Assembly: GCA_902768995.1 (NCBI GenBank)
Contig: CACXNN010000004.1
Span: 1 to 20,384, forward strand
DNA length: 20,384 bases
Reading direction: 5' to 3'
DNA from: an uncultured Eubacteriales bacterium
GTDB taxonomy: Bacteria > Bacillota > Clostridia > Christensenellales > CAG-138
Shown here: positions 6,622 to 13,618 of the stretch, piece by piece
Layout of the letters: every line of letters starts with the position of its first letter
Position numbering within the stretch: the stretch's first letter is position 1
The notes under the pieces: model-generated
Told to the model about the DNA's origin: nothing
Seen by the model: only the letters and a program-made list of their open reading frames with translations
The model's database searches: none
Program-made: the position numbers and the translations under genes

Positions 6622-7851
6622 TCAAACGAATCCCAGGTACCAGACCACCTCGCCCAGAACGAAGTGGGGAATGCAGAGGCCCCAGATGCTGTTCTGCTTG
6701 CGGTAGAGGATGCCGAAGATGGACAGCAGCGCCGTGGCCGCCAGCATGTACATGAAGCCCCGGTGGATGTGGAGCGCGCCGAACAGCAACGAGGAGACCA
6801 CGATGGCCGCCGCCTCGCTGTACTTCCCCACGAAGATGCGGCGCAAATTCTCATGGATGACGCCCCGGGACAGGAATTCCTGCAGGATGGCCGTCAACGG
6901 ATAGGCGAAATCGGACCAGCCCAGCTTGCTCCAATCCCAGAAGGGCGCACCCTCCGGGAAAAACCCCGGCGCCACCCGCAGAAGGACCAGCTTTATGCCG
7001 AACAGCAGGGCCGTAAAGATCGCCGTCACCAGGATATCCACCTTGATGGCCTTACCGATGCCCTTGATCTTCAGGCCCATTTCCTCGAAGGAGAAGTGGG
7101 TGTAATGGCGGATATAGAAGAACATGATCAGGGAGATGGCGTGGATGAACTGGGTCATGATCTCCTGGGAGACCTTCTGCCCGGTCTGCTGCCACAGGGC
7201 CACGATATAGATCCAGACCGAGACGGCGGTCATGGTGCCGATGAACACCGCCGAGCTCTCCCGGCGCTTGCGGCGCAGGATGTCGATCTCGGTGATGTCG
7301 TCGAAGTGGATGGCGTAGCTCCGTTCCTGGGGATCCTCCTCGTCCTCCAGGCAGATGCAGCTGGTGTTCAGGCGCACCGTGCTGCCGTCCCCCCGGCGGA
7401 ACAGGATATCGCCCCGCTGGGAGGCGTTCTTCTCCGCCGTGGCTTTCACCAGGAACTCCAGCAGCGCGTCGTTGTCCCTGCTGAACACGTCCCTGTACCG
7501 CTTGCCCACCGCGTTGTCCTCCAGGCCCAGGATCAGGGAGGCCGAAGGGTTGATGTACCGGATGATGCCGCTGCGGTCGAAGGTGATGATCCCCTCGTCG
7601 AAGTCCCGCAGGACCCGGGTATCGAGGGCCTCCTGCATCTCCTCCGCGTCGATGGTCTGCTGAACGATCTCCCCGCTCACGTCCGTTTCGTCGGAGGTCT
7701 CCACCTCCATGTCGCTGTTCAGGAGCGTGTCGGCCACCTTCTCGTCCAGCATGTCCTGCAGCTCGTCCTCCTGCTGGCTCCGCTGCAGGGTCTCCTGATC
7801 GGCAATGATCACGGTCTCCACCGGCGGCTGCACTTCCTTTTTGATCTCCAT
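6622..7851 (-). CDS. PAS domain fused to CPBP-type (CAAX protease/bacteriocin-processing-like) membrane protein
   Basis: The 409-residue protein joins a sensor to a membrane domain. Residues 1-78 are acidic, Gln/Glu-rich and probably helical. Residues about 80-190 are a PAS domain (FDEGIITFDRSGIIRYIN at 84-101, GLEDNAVGKRYRDVF, and DITEID at the exit). A basic RRKRRE segment then leads to several membrane helices from about 202 to 405. The last part matches CPBP-type intramembrane proteases: motif 1 is QEFLSR at 324-329 (normally EExxxR), motif 2 is FGALH at 357-361 (FxxxH), and motif 3 has H396 but G at 400 where Asn or Asp is usual. With the first Glu replaced by Gln, catalysis may be lost or altered. 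No signal peptide; the PAS is cytoplasmic. A GGAGG site lies 8 bases before the start. The ligand and target are unknown. Confidence 0.83.
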   Translation of the reverse strand: MEIKKEVQPPVETVIIADQETLQRSQQEDELQDMLDEKVADTLLNSDMEVETSDETDVSGEIVQQTIDAEEMQEALDTRVLRDFDEGIITFDRSGIIRYINPSASLILGLEDNAVGKRYRDVFSRDNDALLEFLVKATAEKNASQRGDILFRRGDGSTVRLNTSCICLEDEEDPQERSYAIHFDDITEIDILRRKRRESSAVFIGTMTAVSVWIYIVALWQQTGQKVSQEIMTQFIHAISLIMFFYIRHYTHFSFEEMGLKIKGIGKAIKVDILVTAIFTALLFGIKLVLLRVAPGFFPEGAPFWDWSKLGWSDFAYPLTAILQEFLSRGVIHENLRRIFVGKYSEAAAIVVSSLLFGALHIHRGFMYMLAATALLSIFGILYRKQNSIWGLCIPHFVLGEVVWYLGFV

Positions 7852-7887
7852 CTCTGCCCCTCCTTCTGCCTGATCGTCCTTGCTTGC

Positions 7888-7916
7888 AGTATACCGTAAA
7901 CAGCGGCCCCGATAAA
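7888..7916 (-). promoter_or_regulatory. weak predicted promoter of the PAS-CPBP gene
   Basis: The minus strand has TATACT at 7893-7888. The hexamer 17 bases upstream, TTTATC at 7916-7911, matches the -35 consensus poorly. The surrounding 124-base gap between the metallopeptidase stop and this gene shows no convincing terminator. Confidence 0.35.
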
Positions 7917-7975
7917 GGGGGTACGCCTACATTCATGAGGAAAATGCCATAAAACCCATGGACGCGCGCTCGTTC

Positions 7976-8365
7976 CTAAGGATCGGCATGCTTCGACAGA
8001 TACGTCTGCTTCTCCCGCTCGTCCGCCGCCTCCAGGGAGGAAGCGTCGTGGACGCCGCCCATGGATTCCAAGTGATGCCGGATCTCGTGCCGCAGGACGC
8101 CGCGAAGGATCCTCCGCGCTTCGTTGGCGTCCGCTTGGGGATACGCCCGGTCGAAGGAGCCTTTGAACATGGTGATCTGCCGCACCCGCGAAAAGACCTG
8201 GTACTGTCCCAGGGTGAACAGATCGTTCCCCTGGGCATAGTTGGGGATCACCGTCGCTTCCGACGCGACCACGCCTCCGGAGAGCTCCCGGAAGAATTCA
8301 TCCGGAAGCTCGTCCATCAATTCCGAGACTATATCCCTGTATTCTTCAAAGCTGATCATGCTCAT
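7976..8365 (-). CDS. zincin-like metallopeptidase family protein (PF06262-type)
   Basis: The 129-residue protein from the ATG at 8365 resembles the small zincin-like family once called DUF1025. Matching features are the opening SFEEYRDIVSELMDELPDEF, the central IPNYAQGNDLFTLGQYQ region, and a zinc-binding HEIRH at 93-97 within LRHEIRHHLESMGGVHD. H93 and H97 are likely ligands and E94 the catalytic base. Family members usually carry HEIxHHFG with a nearby acidic third ligand; here LESMGGVHD follows, so the third ligand could be D107. The protein has no signal or membrane segment. AAGGA lies just upstream of ATG 8365; a second ATG at 8359 is also possible, and the longer frame to 8410 lacks support. 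It follows the phosphohexomutase gene by 48 bases, probably in one transcript. The substrate is unknown. Confidence 0.8.
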   Translation of the reverse strand: MSMISFEEYRDIVSELMDELPDEFFRELSGGVVASEATVIPNYAQGNDLFTLGQYQVFSRVRQITMFKGSFDRAYPQADANEARRILRGVLRHEIRHHLESMGGVHDASSLEAADEREKQTYLSKHADP

Positions 8366-8413
8366 CGAATCCTTCGACGATCCCTTGGGGCAATGGGGGG
8401 CGCGGGCCAACCG

Positions 8414-9916
8414 TCAGCGGGCGAACTCGGCCAGCGCGGCTGTGTCCAGCTTATCGAACCGTTGGAGGAAGGGAACGAGCTCCCGGGCGATGGCCTTGAC
8501 GCCGCCCGCGCTGTCGGATTCCATGTTCAGGGGCATCAGCGGCTCGTGGAGGCTCATGCGCAGCAGGAACCATCCGTCGCCGTGGTCCCCGTCGAGATCG
8601 ACCCGCACGCCCTCGTAGTTGTTGGGGGCCAGGGCCCAGCCGGGTCGATGGGCGGCGTAATCGCGAAGCTGATCGATGATATCGTTGCCATAGGGCTTGA
8701 AGTCCGGCAGCCGCAGGTCCATGCGGAACTCCCGGCTCTCCGCCGGCTCCTGCAGATCCGCGATCAGGGACGGAAGGGTGTACCCCTCCCGGCGCCCCTT
8801 GGCCAGCTCCATCAGCAGCCGGGTCACCAGGTAGGCCCCGTCGTCCAGAAAGTAGTTCTCCTTCAGAGCCCCGTGGCCGGAGGTCTCCATGGCCATCTGG
8901 CTGTCCCGGCCCTCGTCGTTGAGCCGGATGGACTCGTTGATCACGTTTCGATACCCCCGCTTGAACCGGTGGTGGACGCCGCCGTGGGCCGCGATGAACT
9001 TGGCGAGGCCCGTGGAGGTGATGGAGTCGGTGACGATGGTGGTGCCGGGATGCTCCCGCAGCAGGATGGCCGCCATCATGGCGATGATGCGGTTGCGATT
9101 GAGTTCGCTCCCGTCGGAGAGCACCGCCCCGGCCCGATCCACGTCGGTGTCGAAGATGATGCCCAGGTCCGCTTTGTTCTCCAAAACGGCCGAACGGATG
9201 GCCGCCATGGCTGCCTCGTTCTCCGGGTTGGGGATGTGGTTGGGGAAGGTGCCGTCCGGGTCCAGGAACCGGGACCCGGTGGTGTCCGCCCCCAGAGGCT
9301 CCAGCACCTGGGCGGCATAGAACCCGCCGGCGCCGTTGCCCGCGTCCACCACGATCCGAAGGCCCTCCAGGGGGCGCTCGCAGCCCGTGGCTTCCCGCAC
9401 CTTGCGGCACAAAATATCGGCGTACACCGGCATGAAGCTGCCCTCCGACCGGGCCGCGGCGGGGAGCCCCGTATGGCCGTCGGAGGCCGCCAGGGTCAGG
9501 ATGGCTTTGATGTCCTGCTTCTCCAGGCCGCCCTGGCCGGTGAAGAACTTGTAGCCGTTGCGGTTGAAGGGCAGGTGGCTGGCCGTGACCATGACGGCCC
9601 CGTCGAACCGAAAGCCTTCCGTCACCGTGGCCATGAACATGGCGGGCGTGGAGGCCATGCCCATGTCCGTCACCGCCACGCCTTCCGCCGCCAGCGCTTC
9701 GCCGATCCAGCGGGCCAGCGCCGGCCCAGTCAGCCGGGAATCCCGGCCCACGGCCACCCTGAGATCGTCCTTCCCCAGGCGTCCCCGCAGCCAGAGGGCA
9801 AAGCCCCGGCCGATGTCCCGGCAGGCCTGCTCCGTCAGGTTCACCTCTTGGCCGGCGACCCCTTCCATGGCCACGCCGCGGATATCGCTGCCGTTCTGCA
9901 AGCTCGAATAGTCCAT
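8414..9916 (-). CDS. phosphomannomutase/phosphoglucomutase family enzyme
   Basis: This 500-residue protein is an alpha-D-phosphohexomutase, which moves a phosphate between C6 and C1 of glucose or mannose and so links glycolysis to nucleotide-sugar synthesis. The four expected sites are present: the phosphoserine loop TASHLPFNRNGYK at 111-123 with S113 (TASHNP is the commoner form), the metal loop DTDVDR at 256-261, the sugar-specificity loop ETSGHG at 344-349, and a phosphate-binding C-terminal domain around RVDLDGDHGDGWFLLRMS. Length is normal for the family. A GGAGGAGAGG ribosome site precedes the ATG, and a TATAAT-containing promoter lies about 40 bases upstream. The loop type fits a dual-specificity ManB-like enzyme, but glucose versus mannose preference cannot be settled from sequence. 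Confidence 0.92.
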   Translation of the reverse strand: MDYSSLQNGSDIRGVAMEGVAGQEVNLTEQACRDIGRGFALWLRGRLGKDDLRVAVGRDSRLTGPALARWIGEALAAEGVAVTDMGMASTPAMFMATVTEGFRFDGAVMVTASHLPFNRNGYKFFTGQGGLEKQDIKAILTLAASDGHTGLPAAARSEGSFMPVYADILCRKVREATGCERPLEGLRIVVDAGNGAGGFYAAQVLEPLGADTTGSRFLDPDGTFPNHIPNPENEAAMAAIRSAVLENKADLGIIFDTDVDRAGAVLSDGSELNRNRIIAMMAAILLREHPGTTIVTDSITSTGLAKFIAAHGGVHHRFKRGYRNVINESIRLNDEGRDSQMAMETSGHGALKENYFLDDGAYLVTRLLMELAKGRREGYTLPSLIADLQEPAESREFRMDLRLPDFKPYGNDIIDQLRDYAAHRPGWALAPNNYEGVRVDLDGDHGDGWFLLRMSLHEPLMPLNMESDSAGGVKAIARELVPFLQRFDKLDTAALAEFAR

Positions 9917-9956
9917 ACCTCTCCTCCGATCCGTTCAAATCCTTGGGTATACATGG

Positions 9957-9985
9957 ATTATACCGGCTTTGCCCACGGTTTACAA
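9957..9985 (-). promoter_or_regulatory. promoter of the phosphohexomutase gene
   Basis: The minus strand shows TTGTAA at 9985-9980, a 17-base spacer, and a consensus TATAAT at 9962-9957. It lies about 40 bases before the start codon and diverges from the plus-strand promoter at 10051-10080. Confidence 0.7.
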
Positions 9986-10050
9986 GAAACTTTGTTGAAA
10001 AAAGCCAGCCCCACGCCTCCGCCGTTTCCGTTCATCGAGCATCCAAGCCG

Positions 10051-10080
10051 TTGACAGGGGCGCGGCACGAAAACTATAAT
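10051..10080 (+). promoter_or_regulatory. consensus sigma-A-type promoter of the epimerase-NUDIX pair
   Basis: TTGACA at 10051-10056 and TATAAT at 10075-10080, both perfect, are separated by 18 bases. Transcription should begin near 10087, leaving a short leader before the GGAGGAGG ribosome site at 10099-10106. Confidence 0.85.
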
Positions 10081-10111
10081 GAGGTAAACGACGGCCATGG
10101 AGGAGGCGCAT

Positions 10112-11155
10112 ATGCGGAAAGCTTTGTTTATCGGCGGGACCGGGACCATCAGTTCCGCCGTGGTCCGGCGACTCTGTCAGGAGGGCGGCTGGGAGGTGTG
10201 GCTCCTGAACCGGGGGAATCGGAGCGACCGGGCGCCCGCGGGGGTCCATCAGATCGTCGCCGATATCCACGACGAGGCCGCGGTGGCTGAATTGCTGCAA
10301 GGTATGACCTTCGACGTGGTGAGTGAGTTCATCGGCTTCACGCCGGACCAGGTGGAACGGGACTATAGGCTGTTCCGCGGGAGGACCCGCCAGTATATCT
10401 TCGTCAGCTCCGCTTCCGCCTACCACAAGCCGGCGGCGGACTGCCGCGTCACCGAGGGCACCACGCTGTCCAACCCCTACTGGGCCTACTCCCGGAACAA
10501 GATCGCCTGCGAGGCGTTCCTCATGGGCAAGTATCGGGAGGAGGGGTTCCCGGTGACCATCGTGCGGCCCAGCCATACCTACGACGAGCGCCATATCCCC
10601 CTGGGCGTCCACGGCGCCAAGGGCTTCTGGCAGGTCATCCGGCGGATGCTGGACGGGAAGCCCGTCCTCATCCAGGGCGACGGCACCTCCCTTTGGACGG
10701 TGACCTTCAACGCAGACTTCGCCGTGGGGTACACCGCCCTCATGGGGGACCGCCGCGCCATCGGCGAAGCGTTCCAGATCACCGGGGACGAGACCCTGAC
10801 CTGGAACCAGATCTACGAGACCATCGCGGACGCCCTGGGGGTGCCCCTCCGGCCCTACTACGTTTCCTCCGCCTTCCTGGCGGAAGCGGGCAAGCCCTGG
10901 GGGTACGATTTTGAGGGGAGCCTGCTGGGGGACAAGGCCGTGTCCGTCGTCTTCGACAACGCCAAGCTCAAGCGCATCGCCCCGGACATGAGAACCAGCG
11001 TGCCCTTCTCCCAGGGGGTGCGCATGGCCCTGGACTACATCCTGTCCCATCCGGAGGAATGCCAGCAGGAGGACCCCCAGTTCGACGCCTGGTGCGACCG
11101 GGTCATTGAGGTACAGGAAGCCGCCAAGCGGGAAATGATCGCGGAAAAAGCATAG
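10112..11155 (+). CDS. NAD(P)-dependent epimerase/dehydratase family protein
   Basis: The 347-residue product is an extended short-chain dehydrogenase/reductase. The dinucleotide-binding loop is GGTGTIS at 8-14, with an arginine (R34) after the second strand that could favour NADP. Catalytic residues are Ser at about 100 in FVSSASAYH and the YxxxK pair Y126/K130 in YWAYSRNK. NPYWAYSRNKIACE and the IVRPSHTYD segment resemble sugar-nucleotide epimerases and the CSP41-like atypical group. Substrate is not identifiable. The ATG at 10112 is preferred over the upstream ATG at 10097 because GGAGGAGG sits 5 bases before it and the protein then begins directly with the first Rossmann strand. It is followed 14 bases later by the NUDIX gene under the same strong promoter. 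Confidence 0.87.
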   Translation: MRKALFIGGTGTISSAVVRRLCQEGGWEVWLLNRGNRSDRAPAGVHQIVADIHDEAAVAELLQGMTFDVVSEFIGFTPDQVERDYRLFRGRTRQYIFVSSASAYHKPAADCRVTEGTTLSNPYWAYSRNKIACEAFLMGKYREEGFPVTIVRPSHTYDERHIPLGVHGAKGFWQVIRRMLDGKPVLIQGDGTSLWTVTFNADFAVGYTALMGDRRAIGEAFQITGDETLTWNQIYETIADALGVPLRPYYVSSAFLAEAGKPWGYDFEGSLLGDKAVSVVFDNAKLKRIAPDMRTSVPFSQGVRMALDYILSHPEECQQEDPQFDAWCDRVIEVQEAAKREMIAEKA

Positions 11156-11169
11156 AAAGGAGCAGCGCC

Positions 11170-11718
11170 ATGGGAACGCAGCACATGAACTACTGCATGG
11201 AGTGCGGCACGAAGCTGACTATAAAGCCGCTGAAGAGCGAAGGAGAGGTGCCCTTTTGCGAACGATGCGAGACATTTGTCTTCCCCGTTTTCAGCACGGC
11301 CTGCAGCATGATCGTGATGAACCCGGAGCAAACAAAGATACTGCTCATCAAGCAGTACGGTCGGGACGACTATATCCTGGTGGCTGGCTATGTCAACAAG
11401 GGGGAGGACGCCGAGGACGCCGCCCTGCGGGAGATCCGGGAGGAGCTGGGGGTCGAGGCCGCCGGCATCCGATTCAACCGGACCCACTATTTCGGCCCTT
11501 CCAACACCCTGATGATCAATTTCCGGGTCCTTCTCCCTTCTGAAGAGATCCACCCCAACGAGGAGATCGACGATTGGCGGTGGTTCTCCCTGGCAGAGGC
11601 GAGAGAAAAGGTCCGCCCCAACAGCCTGGCCCGGGACTTTCTGGAGGGCATGCTGGACGGCGCCTACCATTTCCACGATAACAAATATGGCTTGTCCAGA
11701 AAAAAGCAGGTGACCTGA
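11170..11718 (+). CDS. NUDIX hydrolase with N-terminal zinc ribbon
   Basis: This 182-residue protein has a zinc ribbon (C9, C12, C30, C33) followed by a NUDIX domain. The NUDIX box is complete: G73, five residues, E79, seven residues, then REIREELGV at 87-95, with E91 and E92 as likely metal ligands. NUDIX enzymes cleave nucleoside diphosphates linked to another group. The zinc ribbon placed before the box resembles NADH pyrophosphatase (NudC-type) architecture, but the diagnostic downstream SQPWPFP-type motif is not seen, so NAD(H) specificity is not supported. An AAAGGAG ribosome site precedes ATG 11170; ATG 11185 is a possible alternative. Its pairing with a dehydrogenase-type gene suggests nucleotide or cofactor clean-up, which is inference. 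Confidence 0.9.
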   Translation: MGTQHMNYCMECGTKLTIKPLKSEGEVPFCERCETFVFPVFSTACSMIVMNPEQTKILLIKQYGRDDYILVAGYVNKGEDAEDAALREIREELGVEAAGIRFNRTHYFGPSNTLMINFRVLLPSEEIHPNEEIDDWRWFSLAEAREKVRPNSLARDFLEGMLDGAYHFHDNKYGLSRKKQVT

Positions 11719-11742
11719 AGCCATACCTTCTCTCTTACGAAC

Positions 11743-11776
11743 GAAGCGGGCATTTGATGAAATGCCCGCTTCTTTT
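11743..11776 (+). terminator. strong intrinsic terminator after the NUDIX gene
   Basis: A perfect 13-bp stem (11743-11755 with 11760-11772) closes a GATG loop and is followed by TTTTCTG on the plus strand. It also lies 30 bases past the convergent ABC exporter gene, but the minus strand has no good T-tract, so action in that direction is less sure. Confidence 0.88.
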
Positions 11777-11803
11777 CTGTATCCGCTTGGCCTATGGCAA
11801 GAA

Positions 11804-13618
11804 TCATGCGCCCTGGAACTGGGCGGCATAGAGCTCGTAGTAGGTGCCCCTGCGGGACAGGAGCTCCCGATGGGTGCCCCGCTCCACGATGGCGCCCTTG
11901 TCCATGACCAGGATCTGGTCCGCCCCTTGGATGGTGGAGAGCCGATGGGCGATGACGAAGCAGGTCCGCCCCTCCATGAGCCGGAGCATGGCGGACTGGA
12001 TCTGTCGCTCGGTCTGGGTGTCCACGTTGCTGGTGGCCTCGTCCAGGATCAGCATGGGGGAGTCGATGAGGATAGCCCGGGCGATGGTCAAGAGCTGCTT
12101 TTGCCCTTTGGACAGGTTCACCGCGTTGTCGGAGAGGAGGGTGTCGTACCCCTGGGGCAGGGACTCGATATAGCCGTGGATCATGGCCGCCTTCGCCGCG
12201 GCCACGATCTTCTCCTCCGTGGCGTCGGGCTTGCCGTAGGCGATGTTCTCCCGGATGGTGCCGTAAAAGAGCCAGGTGTCCTGGAGCACCATGGTATAGG
12301 CCCGCCTCAGGTCCGCCCGGGGCAAGCTGCGGATGGGGTGTTCGTCCAGGGTGATCCGGCCGCTATCCGCGTCGTAAAAGCGCATGAGCAGGTTGATGAG
12401 GGTGGTCTTGCCGCAGCCCGTCTCCCCCACGATGGCCACCACCTTCCCCGGCGGCGCCACGAAGTCCACGCCGTGGAGGATCTCCCGCCCCGGCTCGTAG
12501 GAGAAGCGAAGGGCCTGGGCCTCCACGTGGCCCCGGACATCGTCCATGGCTCGGGCCTCCGGATCGTCGGCGGGTTCCGGCTCCTCGTCGATCAGGCGGA
12601 ACACCCGCTCCGCCGCCGCCAGGGCGGATTGGAGGTCCGAGATGATGTTGGCGAACTCGTTGATGGGGCCGGAGAACTTCCGGGAATAGAGCACGAAGGA
12701 GGAGATGTTCCCCAACGTCACCCGGCCGCCCATGTAGAGCAGGATCCCGAAGAAGGAGATGAGGGCCAGCGACAGGTTGTTGATGCAGTTGACGATGGGG
12801 CCGTTGATACATGCGAAGCGATCCGCCCGGTAGAAGGCGTCCACGGCCTCGTCGTTCTTCCCATCGAAGCGGCGGGTGAAGGCCTCCTCCCGGCCGTAGG
12901 CGCGGATGGTCTTGAGCCCGGCGGTGATCTCCTCGATGAAGCCGTTCATGGCCCCCAGCTTGGCGGAGCGCTCCCGAAACAGGGGTCGCACCCGCTTGGC
13001 CCGATACCGGGTGACGGCCATGGACAGGGGGATGGTCACGGCGAACACCAGTACCAGCAGGGGCGTGATGGACAGCATCATCAGCAACGACCCCACCACC
13101 GTCACCAAACTGGCGGCCATCTGCACGAGATCGTGGGTCAGGGAGGTGTTGATGGTATCGATGTCGTAGCTGATGCGGCTGATCACGTCCCCCGGCTGAT
13201 GGCGGTCGAAGTAGCTCACGGGCAGGGACACCAGCCGGTTGAAGGCGTCCCGGCGCATGTCGAAGACGATGCTACGGCTGATGCGGATCATGAGCCGGGA
13301 GAGGGCGTAGGTCATGGCCCCCGAGAGGGCGTAACAGCCCACCATCCACAGGGCGTAGCGGAACACGTTGGGAAAGTCCACGCCGCCTTCGCCCAATATG
13401 GCGTCGATGGCCCGGCCGGAAAGCCGAGGCCCCACCAGGCCGATGACGTTCCCCAGGATGCTCAACGCCGCCGCCAGCAGAAGGCCCCACAGATGGGGCC
13501 GCATATAGGTCCAAAGGCGCCTGAGCACCTGGCCTGCCGGCTGGACGGGACGCTCGAAGGCGCCCCGATTGGCCACGTGGCGGAAGGAGATGGCTTTTTG
13601 TTCGCCCTTGACGCTCAT
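11804..13618 (-). CDS. ABC exporter half-transporter, canonical ATPase subunit
   Basis: This 604-residue protein has a six-helix exporter membrane domain (about 40-335) and a C-terminal ATPase domain (about 365-600). Motifs are Walker A GETGCGKTT at 398-406, Q-loop VLQDT at 444-448, an unusual signature LSKGQ at 502-506, Walker B LILDEATS with catalytic E527, and the switch H558 in IAHRLS. Its own catalytic residues are intact while its signature motif deviates. In heterodimeric exporters (BmrCD, LmrCD, TM287/288 type) this subunit supplies the active Walker and His elements, completed by the partner's LSGGQ. It is the last gene of the operon, overlapping its partner's stop by ATGA. Substrate could be a drug, lipid or peptide. 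I chose the ATG at 13618 because of the overlap. Confidence 0.93.
   Translation of the reverse strand: MSVKGEQKAISFRHVANRGAFERPVQPAGQVLRRLWTYMRPHLWGLLLAAALSILGNVIGLVGPRLSGRAIDAILGEGGVDFPNVFRYALWMVGCYALSGAMTYALSRLMIRISRSIVFDMRRDAFNRLVSLPVSYFDRHQPGDVISRISYDIDTINTSLTHDLVQMAASLVTVVGSLLMMLSITPLLVLVFAVTIPLSMAVTRYRAKRVRPLFRERSAKLGAMNGFIEEITAGLKTIRAYGREEAFTRRFDGKNDEAVDAFYRADRFACINGPIVNCINNLSLALISFFGILLYMGGRVTLGNISSFVLYSRKFSGPINEFANIISDLQSALAAAERVFRLIDEEPEPADDPEARAMDDVRGHVEAQALRFSYEPGREILHGVDFVAPPGKVVAIVGETGCGKTTLINLLMRFYDADSGRITLDEHPIRSLPRADLRRAYTMVLQDTWLFYGTIRENIAYGKPDATEEKIVAAAKAAMIHGYIESLPQGYDTLLSDNAVNLSKGQKQLLTIARAILIDSPMLILDEATSNVDTQTERQIQSAMLRLMEGRTCFVIAHRLSTIQGADQILVMDKGAIVERGTHRELLSRRGTYYELYAAQFQGA

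Noticed and set aside
7958..10054. 698-codon open frame on the plus strand
   Set aside because: Antisense to the well-supported phosphohexomutase and metallopeptidase genes, with low-complexity composition and no recognisable domain.
10097..10114. ATG at 10097 as the epimerase start
   Set aside because: The Shine-Dalgarno GGAGGAGG lies after this ATG and is correctly spaced from the ATG at 10112.
11170..11718. NADH pyrophosphatase NudC
   Set aside because: The zinc ribbon and NUDIX box fit, but the SQPWPFP-type motif that marks NudC is not present after the box.
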